37,708 nt of DNA, taken from assembly GCA_030527665.1 (NCBI GenBank), contig JAUNAK010000023.1, positions 1 through 37,708 of the forward strand, given 5' to 3'. Source of the stretch: Eubacteriales bacterium (lineage in GTDB: Bacteria; Bacillota; Clostridia; Lachnospirales; Lachnospiraceae). Positions 1-11,380 of this stretch are shown here, one piece after another (the stretch's first letter is position 1; each line of letters opens with the position of its first letter). Position numbers and translations under genes: made by a program. The notes beneath the pieces were generated by a model that was not told where the DNA came from, made no database searches, and was given only the letters and a program-made list of their open reading frames with translations.

Positions 1-22
1 CTTCTGCTTTTTCTCCACTCAT
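1..22 (-). CDS. possible 5' end of a leftward gene (partial)
   Basis: Read leftward from base 22, an ATG opens a frame (Met-Ser-Gly-Glu-Lys-Ala-Glu) that leaves the window after seven codons. An AGGAGA motif lies upstream, but about 15 bases from the ATG, which is longer than usual. If real, the gene is divergent from carB. Nothing can be said about its product. Confidence 0.3.
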
Positions 23-584
23 TTTAAAACTGTATATCTCCTTTTCCGGATCTACTCAAAGTCATCAACCGTGTTACTGCCTATACAATATTTTTCTTCC
101 TATTGACATTATACTTACAGCAGCATTCTCCGACTTTTAAGCCTTAACCCTTTTATATTACGATAGATCTGCTGATTATTCCATCTATTACCGATATAAA
201 ATTTTGCACATTGTTTTCTTTGCATTTTTATTCATTTTTTCGTATACTCCACCCCGTTTCCAGCCCCGCTTCCCGGCTTTCTGCGTTTTCTACTTAATTA
301 TCAGTAGATATTTTCCGGTTTTCACGCTTTTATCCCCGCCCCTCGTATTTACAGCAAGGATATTTTTACCCGTATATATATTCTATTCATATTTACTTTC
401 TATCCGTTTTTATCCGTTTTGACGAAAAACCCTTGCTTTCATATCCTATTTTTTTTCACTGCTTACGCAATTTGTAGTAGATAATTACCATCAAAATGTC
501 TATAATTGTTTGGAAAAGTAAAACTCAAACTTTTTACTGGCATCTATATGTATTTATTTATGTATATATTTATAGGAGGAAACT
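23..584. other. AT-rich intergenic region upstream of carB
   Basis: About 560 bases of very AT-rich DNA. I see a candidate carB promoter (419-447), an isolated TATAAT at 501-506 with no good -35 partner, and the carB ribosome binding site at 574-580. I could not identify a PyrR-type attenuator or a terminator hairpin. A 72-codon frame at 204-422 is Phe/Tyr/Pro-rich, lacks a ribosome binding site and looks like chance. Confidence 0.5.
419..447 (+). promoter_or_regulatory. candidate carB promoter
   Basis: TTGACG (419-424) and TATCCT (442-447) are separated by 17 bases, a plausible sigma-A type pair. It would give a leader of about 130 bases. The TATAAT at 501-506 is an alternative -10 without a convincing -35. 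Confidence 0.3.
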
Positions 585-3806
<3,222 letters not shown>

Positions 3807-3850
3807 TCTTCGAAAGAAGCTATAATCGCTGATTCCGCGAACAGATAAAA

Positions 3851-3911
3851 GAAAAAGCTGCCGCCGGACATTTGATCTACATCGATCAATGTCCGGCGGC
3901 AGCTTTTTTCT
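3851..3911. terminator. bidirectional intrinsic terminator (carB / coaX)
   Basis: A near-perfect 21-base inverted repeat: the left arm at 3851-3871 ends in GCCGCCGGACAT and the right arm runs 3889-3910. The right side is followed by a T-rich tract and the left side is preceded by an A tract, so it should terminate carB rightward and coaX leftward. Bases 3912-4107 hold nothing else I can identify. Confidence 0.9.
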
Positions 3912-4107
3912 TTTCTGCAGCGCGTTAATATTTGAATATGTTACTCATCCTCTTTATCAATAATGGATTCCTATGGAACTACTATTTTATGATCTGACTA
4001 ATAATAAGTGATAATGAGCAGCAAACGCAAGTATACAGGAATAATATTTATATTTTTCCAGAAAATAGCTGCAAGTGAAATCATTTCGCATACATTTCAA
4101 CTCTATG

Positions 4108-4884
4108 TCATTTATTTTTTCGATTCATAAAATAGATCTTCCGCAGCCCCTTGACCAGCAGATCCCGATCTACGATGATCTCCTGCCGGCAGTAAGGAAT
4201 GATATAACGGGAATTTCCTCCGGTGGCAACGACCGTCGGCCGTTTTCCCAGTTCCTCCGTCACCCTGTCGATCACACCGTCGATCATCGCCGCGTTGCCG
4301 TACTGGGCGCCGTGCCGCATACATTCGATCGTATTTTTTCCGATCACCCGTGTGGGCTTCTCTGCCAGACTGATCTGCGGCAGCTGGCTGGTTCCGCTGA
4401 CCAGCGCATCCAGACTGACCATCACTCCCGGCATGATCAGACCACCGAGAAATTCCTTCTTCTCATTGACAACGGAAAATGTCGTTGCCGTTCCCATGTC
4501 TATGATCAGAATCGGAAGCGGATATTCAGACACTGCTCCCACCGCATCCGTCACACGGTCTGCGCCGACCTGCGCCGGTGCATCCACACAAAGCTTCAGC
4601 CCGTTTTTCACACCGGGACCTACGACCATGCATTCTGCGCCTGAAATCTCATATACCGCTTCCTTCAGGATCTCCCGCAGCGACGGAACTACCGATGAGA
4701 TGATTCCGCCCTCAATGTCTCTGGTGGACATATGATGCATGTGGATCAGATTACGGAAAACACCCGCATACTCATCTGATGTTTTTCTTCTGTCTGTCGT
4801 TACACGGCTGCTGAACAGGATACGATCCTCTTCCATCGCACCAAATACAATATGTGTGTTTCCGACATCGATTGCAATAAACAT
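4108..4884 (-). CDS. coaX: type III pantothenate kinase
   Basis: Phosphorylates pantothenate with ATP in the first step of coenzyme A synthesis. Type III enzymes are not inhibited by CoA and use an ASKHA (acetate kinase/Hsp70-like) fold. The frame shows the N-terminal phosphate-binding motif AIDVGNTH, the motif GADRVTDAVGA, and the second phosphate motif DMGTATTFSVV. I chose the start at MFIAIDVGNT, giving 258 residues like known CoaX proteins. An ATG ten codons upstream (4914) is also open, but it lies only about 15 bases from the predicted transcription start and adds a non-conserved MRKKGSKTEV. Neither start has a strong ribosome binding site, so the start is the least certain part. The gene is divergent from coaBC, which acts later in the same pathway. 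Confidence 0.93.
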   Translation of the reverse strand: MFIAIDVGNTHIVFGAMEEDRILFSSRVTTDRRKTSDEYAGVFRNLIHMHHMSTRDIEGGIISSVVPSLREILKEAVYEISGAECMVVGPGVKNGLKLCVDAPAQVGADRVTDAVGAVSEYPLPILIIDMGTATTFSVVNEKKEFLGGLIMPGVMVSLDALVSGTSQLPQISLAEKPTRVIGKNTIECMRHGAQYGNAAMIDGVIDRVTEELGKRPTVVATGGNSRYIIPYCRQEIIVDRDLLVKGLRKIYFMNRKNK

Positions 4885-4935
4885 AACTTCTGTCTTTGAA
4901 CCTTTCTTCCTCATTATCCAAGGCTTATCCCGTTC

Positions 4936-4964
4936 ATCTTACATCAGCGATATGAAATTGTAAA
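4936..4964 (-). promoter_or_regulatory. coaX promoter
   Basis: Read leftward: TTTACA (4959-4964), 17 bases, TAAGAT (4936-4941). Each hexamer matches five of six consensus bases. Transcription would begin near 4929, about 45 bases before the preferred coaX start. Confidence 0.55.
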
Positions 4965-5065
4965 TCCTGCTTCTGCCGGTACAGCCCCCTTCCATACATA
5001 TTGAGCTGAAATGCATATTCCGTTTTTGAAGACCGGCAAATCACCGGCTGAACGATCCCGATATA

Positions 5066-5093
5066 TTGACTCCCCCTCTGCTTTTGATAAAAT
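5066..5093 (+). promoter_or_regulatory. coaBC promoter
   Basis: TTGACT (5066-5071), 16 bases, TAAAAT (5088-5093). The leader of roughly 95 bases carries a small perfect hairpin, GCAGTG-AAA-CACTGC, at 5105-5119. Together with the coaX promoter it makes a divergent control region of about 300 bases between the two CoA genes. Confidence 0.55.
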
Positions 5094-5193
5094 AGATAAC
5101 AGCAGGCAGTGAAACACTGCTTTGCAGCTGCTGAACTCACTCGCGGATCCGCTTCAAGATTCGCGCTTTCATTTATCTATGAGGATATCACAT

Positions 5194-6402
5194 ATGAATA
5201 AACAGGGACAAAAAGTCGTTCTTCTCGGAATAACCGGAGGAATTGCCGCTTACAAATCCGCATATATCGCCAGTTCACTGAAGAAAAAAGGCTATGATGT
5301 GCATGTATTGATGACGCAGAATGCCACACAGTTCATCGCACCGCTGACCTTTGAGACACTGACCGGCAACAAAGCCTGCATCGATACCTTCGACCGCAAC
5401 TTTGAATTCAAGACAGAGCATATCTCCCTTGCACAGATGGCCGACCTGGTTCTGATCGCACCGGCAACCGCCAATGTTCTTGCCAAGCTGGCCAACGGAA
5501 TCGCCGATGACATGCTGACCACCACCGTTCTGGCATGCCGCTGTCCGAAGATGGCCTCACCGGCCATGAACACTGCCATGCTGGAGAACCCTGTTACACA
5601 GGACAATCTGCAGAAGCTCCGTTCCTATGGATGGAACATCATCGATCCTGCCTGCGGCTATCTGGCCTGCGGGGATACCGGTGCCGGCAAGATGCCGGAG
5701 CCGGAAGAACTGGTTGCCTGCGTGGAACAGGAACTGGCCTACCCAAAGGATATGACAGGTCTGAAAGTCCTGGTTACCGCCGGTCCGACCTGCGAAGCCA
5801 TCGATCCGGTCCGTTACATCACCAATCATTCCACCGGAAAGATGGGCTATGCACTGGCACGGGTCGCTGCCTGCCGCGGTGCTGAGGTAACACTGGTAAG
5901 CGGTCCGACCGCCCAGAAACGCCTGCCGTTTGTACATACGGTAGATATCACCAGCGCCGCCGATATGTTCCGGGAAGTCAGCACACGTGCTGCCGAACAG
6001 GATATTATCATTAAAGCTGCTGCTGTAGCCGACTATCGCCCTGCAGACGTTGCTTCCGAAAAAATCAAGAAAAAAGACGGTGACTCCTCCATTTCCCTGG
6101 AGCGTACCACCGACATTCTGAAATGGCTGGGCGCCCATCGCACGGACGGACAGTTCCTCTGCGGTTTTTCCATGGAGACCACCGATCTTCTGGCAAACTC
6201 CACAAAGAAACTGGAATCCAAAAACGTGGATATGATCGTTGCCAACAGTCTCCGCAATGCGGGAGCCGGCTTTGGCACCGATACAAATATCGTGACAATG
6301 ATCAGCCGTGAAGGTATCGAAGAACTGCCGCTTCTCTCCAAAGAAGAAACAGCCGCACGTATTCTTGACAGCATCATTGCCCGGAGAACCCGGAAACAGT
6401 AA
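5194..6402 (+). CDS. coaBC: bifunctional phosphopantothenoylcysteine decarboxylase / phosphopantothenate-cysteine ligase
   Basis: Carries out two consecutive steps of coenzyme A synthesis: CoaB ligates cysteine to 4'-phosphopantothenate and CoaC decarboxylates the product using FMN. The N-terminal CoaC flavoprotein domain covers about residues 1-180 and shows GITGGIAAYK, the His of EHISLAQMAD, PATANVLAKLANGIADD and the catalytic-Cys region ACGYLACGDTGAGKMPE. The CoaB domain follows, with VTAGPTCEAIDPVRYITN, STGKMGYALA, AAAVADYRP and a KIKKKDG lysine motif. The 402 residues match the family. The start is the ATG preceded by GAGGA eight bases upstream; an in-frame ATG 24 codons earlier lacks this support and adds unconserved sequence. 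It is followed after 30 bases by a membrane-protein gene with its own ribosome binding site, so the two probably share a transcript. Confidence 0.96.
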   Translation: MNKQGQKVVLLGITGGIAAYKSAYIASSLKKKGYDVHVLMTQNATQFIAPLTFETLTGNKACIDTFDRNFEFKTEHISLAQMADLVLIAPATANVLAKLANGIADDMLTTTVLACRCPKMASPAMNTAMLENPVTQDNLQKLRSYGWNIIDPACGYLACGDTGAGKMPEPEELVACVEQELAYPKDMTGLKVLVTAGPTCEAIDPVRYITNHSTGKMGYALARVAACRGAEVTLVSGPTAQKRLPFVHTVDITSAADMFREVSTRAAEQDIIIKAAAVADYRPADVASEKIKKKDGDSSISLERTTDILKWLGAHRTDGQFLCGFSMETTDLLANSTKKLESKNVDMIVANSLRNAGAGFGTDTNIVTMISREGIEELPLLSKEETAARILDSIIARRTRKQ

Positions 6403-6432
6403 AACGCGAATCCCTCATAAGGAGAATTTTGC

Positions 6433-8511
6433 ATGAACGAAGAACATAAAACATCTCCGGCAGCCGAACCGGCTTCTGCCGCCCCCAAACGGCCATCCAG
6501 AAAGGATCGCAGAACAGCTCCGGCTGCTGCGGATCATTTGAAACAGGATACTGCTGTCTCTCAGCCAGTTGCGGCATCCGAACCGGAGACTGCCGTTTCC
6601 CAGCCGGCCAATGCACCTGAAAAAGCGGATAACCGGCAGCCGCTGCATGAACTGCCGGAAAACTTTGAAGTACCGGATTCTCCGAAATTCCATAAGCACC
6701 GCAAACGTGCAGACGCAGATCTCACTCCGAATGTTTCGGATCCGCAGCCCCCTGCAGACGATTCGCCGGCTTCTGCAAACGCCTCTCCGATGCCTGCAAA
6801 TGATTCGCCCGCTCCTTCAGACGACTTTAAGGCATCTGCGGACGGCACGCATCCTGCTGATGCCCATTCTTCTAAAGCGAATAAAAAAAGCTCCGGATCT
6901 ACCGATCTGACCGGAGAGCATGCAGATGCGGAGATTCCCGAGATCAACTATCATATCGAATCAGAGGAAGATATCATTCCGCATGCCGCAGGCACGAATA
7001 CGAACAAATCGGATCCCGAGCAGGAAAAGGGAAATACCAGGCCGTATTCCTTCAGAAGAAGCAAAAAATCCGAACATACACATCCGTATTTTTTTGATCA
7101 GGCTCAGAAGAAGAACCGTAAAGATGCCTCGGATAGTCCTGATGAACGGGATGACCGCCTGACAGATGATCCGGACGGTCCACCGCCGTCTCACAGCGAT
7201 ACCGCAGCGATCCGGATGGAATACCGGGAGAGAGAAGAAAAAGAGCTGAAACGGGACCTGAAGCTGGTTGTGATCTGGGCCGCTGTTATCCTGATCTGCG
7301 TAGGAAGTTTTTCCATCTACTGTCTTACCAGAAAAACCATGGTAAATCTGAACAGCTACCTGACGATCACCACCGAAGGATACAATTCCCTGGGAACCGC
7401 AAAGGCGGTCTTTGACGAAGAAGCTTTTATCGAACAGTACAAAGGCATCATCAAATACCGGCAGAATCCGGCCAATACCAAAACCGGTGAATATGCCAAT
7501 GCCGCCGAAGCCATGCTGCGGGAATGCATCCACGGTTCGCTGAACAAAACTTCCGATCTGTCCATTGATGACCGTATTACCTATATCTGGGAAATCGATA
7601 CGGAAAAAGCAGCAAAGGATTATCACTGTGATCTTCGTTTTGAAAATATCGATTTCACAGTCACCGATCTGCCTCAGGCAGACCTGTTTGATCCCTTCGG
7701 CAATATTTCCGTTTCCTATGAGGGAACTTCTCCTTACGGTAAAGTCAATATCGTTGTCCGTTCCACGGATAAGGAATTCGGCCCTCTGCTCTATACGCCG
7801 GATAAGGAGGATCATCTGGCCAATGGTGATAAGATCACCATTCGGATCACGGACAAAAACGGCAAAGACCCATCGGATGCCCTGATCCGTGATTTCGGAA
7901 AACTTCCTTCTACTCTGGAGCGAACATATACGGTAAATGGTCTTGTCTCCTATCTGACTTCCATGGACCAGCTTCCGGACGATATGTTTCAGAAAATGCA
8001 GAAGTCGGCCGAGGATTATATCCAGTCTGCAGCCGCCAGGAGTGTCAGCCAGAGCAAACCGGCTGTCGCATACCTGGGCAGTTATCTGCTGACGCAGAAC
8101 GAGCTCGACGGCAGTGCCGAGGATCTGCAGCTTGCGGGAAACAGAAACGTCAACATGATCGTTCTCGTATACAAGGTTCACTTTGAAAATGAAAACTGGA
8201 ACGAGCCGATCACCTACTACAGCTATGCGGCATTTTCCAATGTCCGCTGGATCCAGGATGGAACATTGTCCGTTGATCTGAACAACCTGATCACTCCCTC
8301 CGGAGATCCTTTCCTTGGCAAAAACGCAAAGCAGTCCGTAGAATTCAAAAGAAATGTTTTGCTGTACAAGGATTCTTTCTTTTCCCGTTCCAAAACCTTC
8401 ACGTTTCGTGGATTTGAAACCGTGGACGGGCTCTACGAGAGATGCATCAATCCATATCTGGATCTGTACGATCTGAAGTCCGATATGAAAGAAGGTCCGA
8501 CGACACGCTGA
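6433..8511 (+). CDS. single-pass membrane protein with a long disordered cytoplasmic N-terminus
   Basis: I do not recognise a named family. AAGGAGA precedes the ATG. Residues 1 to about 255 are low in complexity and rich in Pro, Ala, Ser, Asp and Lys, including short repeats around PADDSPASANASPMPANDSPAP. A charged helix (MEYREREEKELKRDLK) leads into one transmembrane segment at about 278-298. The remaining ~390 residues would lie outside the cell and look globular, with alternating beta-like segments, several Trp/Tyr and few Cys. The layout (disordered cytoplasmic tail, one membrane helix, extracellular domain) resembles cell-envelope anchoring or sensing proteins, but no catalytic motif is visible. 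It follows coaBC by 30 bases and is probably co-transcribed. I do not infer a CoA-related role from position alone. Confidence 0.8.
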   Translation: MNEEHKTSPAAEPASAAPKRPSRKDRRTAPAAADHLKQDTAVSQPVAASEPETAVSQPANAPEKADNRQPLHELPENFEVPDSPKFHKHRKRADADLTPNVSDPQPPADDSPASANASPMPANDSPAPSDDFKASADGTHPADAHSSKANKKSSGSTDLTGEHADAEIPEINYHIESEEDIIPHAAGTNTNKSDPEQEKGNTRPYSFRRSKKSEHTHPYFFDQAQKKNRKDASDSPDERDDRLTDDPDGPPPSHSDTAAIRMEYREREEKELKRDLKLVVIWAAVILICVGSFSIYCLTRKTMVNLNSYLTITTEGYNSLGTAKAVFDEEAFIEQYKGIIKYRQNPANTKTGEYANAAEAMLRECIHGSLNKTSDLSIDDRITYIWEIDTEKAAKDYHCDLRFENIDFTVTDLPQADLFDPFGNISVSYEGTSPYGKVNIVVRSTDKEFGPLLYTPDKEDHLANGDKITIRITDKNGKDPSDALIRDFGKLPSTLERTYTVNGLVSYLTSMDQLPDDMFQKMQKSAEDYIQSAAARSVSQSKPAVAYLGSYLLTQNELDGSAEDLQLAGNRNVNMIVLVYKVHFENENWNEPITYYSYAAFSNVRWIQDGTLSVDLNNLITPSGDPFLGKNAKQSVEFKRNVLLYKDSFFSRSKTFTFRGFETVDGLYERCINPYLDLYDLKSDMKEGPTTR

Positions 8512-8681
8512 TTTTTCTGCTCTGCGTTCATCTGCAGATACATCCGGATCTATATTCAGCTGCTTCGCCGAACCTGATATTTTCGTTGAGGCAGCCTTGT
8601 ATCTGATCCACTTCCATTGATCCACCTTGAAAAAGCATTCCCTTTTTTCAAAGGTTCAAAAAAACAAATTTACATCACAGA

Positions 8682-8727
8682 CCGGGGTACGTTCCAGACG
8701 GAATCGTACCCCGGCCTATTGTTTTTC
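8682..8727 (+). terminator. intrinsic terminator after the coaBC operon
   Basis: The arms CCGGGGTACGTTCC (8682-8695) and its near complement at 8700-8714 form a 14-bp stem with a one-base bulge, followed by CCTATTGTTTTT. It would end the coaBC-membrane protein transcript. Confidence 0.75.
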
Positions 8728-8752
8728 TCCTACCAATACGGTAGACTATATA

Positions 8753-8814
8753 GGTTCCGCTCAATCGGAGATTCCATCTTCTGCAGGCAGTTGACTCTCC
8801 GACCGGGATGAACC
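8753..8814. repeat. degenerate palindromic element, copy A
   Basis: GGTTC (8753-8757) pairs with GAACC (8810-8814) and CGGAGA (8766-8771) with TCTCCG (8796-8801). Bases 8760-8773 match 13 of 14 bases of the left outer arm of the larger palindrome at 9762-9845 (9764-9777), and the right ends of the two elements also align (CGAC, GGAT/GAGAT, AACC). The two elements therefore appear related and sit on each side of the QueG-like gene. Confidence 0.5.
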
Positions 8815-8875
8815 TCCGCCGGGCTTTTAACGCCGACTGAAAACGGAGTCTGACAAATTAAAGGAGAACTTTTTC

Positions 8876-9736
8876 ATGACAATTGAAGAATTAACCGCTG
8901 TGCGGGACGATCTTCTGCAGAAGCTGAGGGAACTGGGTGCCGATCTTGTCGGTACTGCAAGTGTTGCCTCCCTTCGGAACAGTCCCTCCGAACAGCTTTT
9001 TCCAAATATGAAAGACCACACACGTGACCATTTTGCGGATGAGATCACCACCGGTCTTCCGCACGGACAGGTCTTCTGGGAGGAAGATGCCGAATCCGTT
9101 CTTGTATTTGCCGTTGCCCATCCGAAGGACGAGCCCCGTCTGGACTGGTGGTGCGGAGAGATCGATCCCCCCGGAAATAAGAAACTGCTTGCTATCTCCA
9201 AAGGTCTTCGTGCCTATGTAAAAGAACGCTATCCGGATGTTCATCTCTATTCCAAACGCTACCATGTGGAAAGGGGAGGCGTTTACCTGAAGGAAGCAGC
9301 GATCCAGGCAGGACTCGGCTGTATCGGCTATAACAATCTGCTGGTATCTCCGGAATTCGGACCGCGTATACGTCTGCGTGCCATGACGATCAGTCTTCCG
9401 CTCCCTGCAACCGGACCGATCGACTACGATCCCTGTGCCGGCTGTGCAAAGCCGTGCATCACCAAATGTCCGATGCATGCCTTTGATCAGGTCATCTATA
9501 CGCCGGAAGAAACCGGTATCGCACATCTGCCGGGAAGAGAGGGGAATTTTTACCGTGCATCCTGCAACAAAATGATGCTGCACAATGAAGAGACCGCGGC
9601 CGAAGGCATGATGCCGGAGGTATGCGACCATCCGCAGAAGATCATCAAATACTGCCGAAACTGTGAGTTCAACTGTATCGCAGGTGCGGATATAGATTTA
9701 CATTCGGGAAGTGCTCATCCTATGCAGATGTACTAG
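8876..9736 (+). CDS. short QueG-like iron-sulfur protein
   Basis: Resembles the catalytic core of epoxyqueuosine reductase (QueG), a cobalamin- and [4Fe-4S]-dependent reductase that finishes queuosine in tRNA, but the true substrate is unknown. A QueG-type signature LGCIGYNNLLVSPEFGPRIRLRAM at about residues 144-168 precedes a ferredoxin-like cluster motif C187-x2-C190-x3-C194-x3-C198-P. Further cysteines at 230, 250, 260, 263 and 267 could bind a second cluster. At 286 residues it is about 100 shorter than typical QueG and lacks the C-terminal HEAT-like tRNA-binding region, so it is better called a QueG-related protein than queG itself. There is no signal peptide, so it should be cytoplasmic. 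AAGGAG nine bases upstream supports the start. I see no cobalamin riboswitch upstream. Palindromic elements lie on both sides of the gene. Confidence 0.8.
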   Translation: MTIEELTAVRDDLLQKLRELGADLVGTASVASLRNSPSEQLFPNMKDHTRDHFADEITTGLPHGQVFWEEDAESVLVFAVAHPKDEPRLDWWCGEIDPPGNKKLLAISKGLRAYVKERYPDVHLYSKRYHVERGGVYLKEAAIQAGLGCIGYNNLLVSPEFGPRIRLRAMTISLPLPATGPIDYDPCAGCAKPCITKCPMHAFDQVIYTPEETGIAHLPGREGNFYRASCNKMMLHNEETAAEGMMPEVCDHPQKIIKYCRNCEFNCIAGADIDLHSGSAHPMQMY

Positions 9737-9745
9737 ACGCAAGCT

Positions 9746-9767
9746 TCCCTGCGGAGCTTTTATCTCA
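9746..9767. repeat. 22-nt exact repeat, copy 1
   Basis: Begins TCCCTGCGGAGC and ends ATCTCA. It is identical over 22 bases to 34221-34242, and it overlaps the left arm of the palindrome at 9762-9845. Confidence 0.85.
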
Positions 9768-9845
9768 GTCGGAGATTGGACTCCCACTGAGATGATCTTG
9801 TAATTACTCACCACTTGCAGAAGTGGGAGTCTTCTCGACTGAGAT
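9762..9845. repeat. large palindromic element, copy B
   Basis: Two nested inverted repeats: an outer stem of 9762-9775 with 9833-9845 (ATCTCAGTCGGAGA against TCTCGACTGAGAT) and an inner perfect 10-bp stem of 9779-9788 with 9822-9831 (GACTCCCACT / AGTGGGAGTC). The apical loop holds AATTACTCACC (802-812 of the ninth kilobase) and TGCAGAAG (816-823), both found on the opposite strand in the hairpin at 25445-25505. There is no U-run, so it is not a standard terminator. From memory it resembles hairpins at the ends of IS200/IS605-family elements; that is not verified here. It separates the QueG-like gene from the symporter gene. Confidence 0.75.
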
Positions 9846-9872
9846 AACCAATTTATCAAGAAAGGAAAAAAC

Positions 9873-11324
9873 ATGCAGCAATTAGCAAATTTTCTTTACT
9901 GGCTGGATGATCTGCTCTGGGGAAATGCAATGACCGTCATTGTAGTAGGAACCGGTATTCTGCTCTCCCTGCGCTTTGCATTCCGCTACCAGCGAATGAT
10001 CCGCTTCAATTTCAAAAACACCTACGCCAAGATGTTCGATCACGGCGAAGGAGAAGGAACCATCACCGGTTTTCAGGCTGCCTGTACGGCCCTTGCCAAT
10101 ACCATAGGTACCGGAAATATCTCCGGTGTAGCCACCGCGATCGTATCCGGCGGACCGGGTGCCCTGGTCTGGATGTGGCTCTCTGCCTTCTTCGGCATGT
10201 CCACAAAAGCCTGTGAGATCATCATCGGCCAGCGTTACCGTGAACATTATCAGAAATCCATGGACGAATATGTCTGCGACCGTTCCTTCGTTATGAAAAA
10301 CGCCTTCGGATGGAAGAAGGGCGCCGTTGTTCTCGCCGGCTTCTGCTTCATCTTCGGACCCTGGACCTGCTGTGTACAGACCGAAGCCGTAACAAGCTCC
10401 CTGAATCAGGCCTTCGGTATTCCCAGCATCGTCTCTGTTGTACTGCTTGGAATCACCTGCTTTGTTACGATCTGGGGAGGACTTCGAAGAATCTCCTCCG
10501 TTATGTCCAAAGCAGTACCGATCATGGCCTGCCTGTATATTCTGATGGGTCTGGGTGTTATCGTTCTGAACTTCACACATATTCCGGCAGTTGTTGCTCT
10601 CATCTTCAAGAGTGCTTTTTCACCTGTTGCCGCAGCAGGCGGCTTTGCAGGCGCCACCGTGCGTGATGCCATTCAGTACGGTGTTGCCCGCGGTATGTAC
10701 AGCAACGATGCCGGTACCGGTTACGGAATGATCGCACATGCCAGTGCAAAGACCGATCATCCGGTCCGCCAGTCTCTCTGGGGATGGGGTGAAGTTTTCA
10801 TCGATACGATGATCGTCTGCTCCATCACAGCTTTTACGATCATCTTCACCGGTTCCTATCTGGAATCGGATGCAACCTCCGGTGCACTGACAACCTTTGC
10901 TTTCACCAAAGCATACGGAACCATCGGCGGACAGCTGACAGCGATCGCCATTACCGTATTTGCCTGGACAACGATCATCGGTATGTACTACACCTGCGAA
11001 AAATCCGTAAACTATGCCTTCGGCGATACGGAACGCAACCGGAAAATGATGCCGGTCTACATGATCTACTATATGATTCCGTGTGTCCTGTTCTACAACA
11101 TCAAGGCTGATGTTCTGTGGGCATTCACTGACATCATTTCCGCAGCCTATGTAGCCATTACCCTGTTCTTCATCCTGGCTAAACATAAAGAGATCTTTGC
11201 CTTGTATGATGATTTCTGGAAGAGATATCTTCCCGCAAAGGAACGCGGAGAAAATCCTCCCTATGTTACCTTTGACTGTGCCAGCGAGGAAGACCGCCTG
11301 AAACAGACTATCGTAAATAAATAA
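9873..11324 (+). CDS. AGCS-family sodium:alanine/glycine symporter
   Basis: An integral membrane transporter of the alanine or glycine:cation symporter family (AGCS, LeuT fold), importing small neutral amino acids with sodium. The 483 residues contain about ten hydrophobic helices and the family signature NTIGTGNISGVATAIVSGGPGALVWMW at about residues 73-99. The conserved GMYSNDAGTGYGMIAHASAKTDHPVRQ region lies near 272-298. The N-terminal WLDDLLWG motif is also typical. A purine-rich site (AAGAAAGGA) precedes the ATG. No glycine riboswitch motif is visible upstream, although such switches control AGCS genes in many clostridia; a palindromic element fills that gap instead. It ends at a strong bidirectional terminator. 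Alanine and glycine cannot be told apart from sequence alone. Confidence 0.94.
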   Translation: MQQLANFLYWLDDLLWGNAMTVIVVGTGILLSLRFAFRYQRMIRFNFKNTYAKMFDHGEGEGTITGFQAACTALANTIGTGNISGVATAIVSGGPGALVWMWLSAFFGMSTKACEIIIGQRYREHYQKSMDEYVCDRSFVMKNAFGWKKGAVVLAGFCFIFGPWTCCVQTEAVTSSLNQAFGIPSIVSVVLLGITCFVTIWGGLRRISSVMSKAVPIMACLYILMGLGVIVLNFTHIPAVVALIFKSAFSPVAAAGGFAGATVRDAIQYGVARGMYSNDAGTGYGMIAHASAKTDHPVRQSLWGWGEVFIDTMIVCSITAFTIIFTGSYLESDATSGALTTFAFTKAYGTIGGQLTAIAITVFAWTTIIGMYYTCEKSVNYAFGDTERNRKMMPVYMIYYMIPCVLFYNIKADVLWAFTDIISAAYVAITLFFILAKHKEIFALYDDFWKRYLPAKERGENPPYVTFDCASEEDRLKQTIVNK

Positions 11325-11335
11325 AATATGAAAAG

Positions 11336-11380
11336 AAAAAATGTCAGCTTCCGAACGGAGGCTGACATTTTTCTCTTTTT
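11336..11380. terminator. bidirectional terminator (symporter / VWA gene)
   Basis: A stem of 11336-11352 with 11357-11372 (AAAAATGTCAGC arm, GAAC loop) is flanked by A-rich and T-rich tracts. It works for the symporter gene rightward and for the VWA gene leftward, whose stop codon at 11379-11381 touches it. Confidence 0.88.

Larger units (their letters stand above)
8512..8875. other. intergenic region with terminator and palindromic element
   Basis: After the membrane-protein gene comes an AT-rich weak hairpin near 8628-8660, then a terminator (8682-8727), then a palindrome related to a repeat downstream (8753-8814), then the AAGGAG ribosome binding site of the next gene. A possible promoter (TTGTTT, 17 bases, TAGACT) sits at about 8719-8747 but is weak. 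Confidence 0.5.

Noticed and set aside
204-422. 72-codon rightward frame upstream of carB
   Set aside because: Phe/Tyr/Pro-rich product from AT-rich DNA, no ribosome binding site, no recognisable domain.
9737-9872. Glycine riboswitch before the AGCS gene
   Set aside because: No conserved glycine-aptamer core is visible; the gap is filled by a palindromic repeat element.
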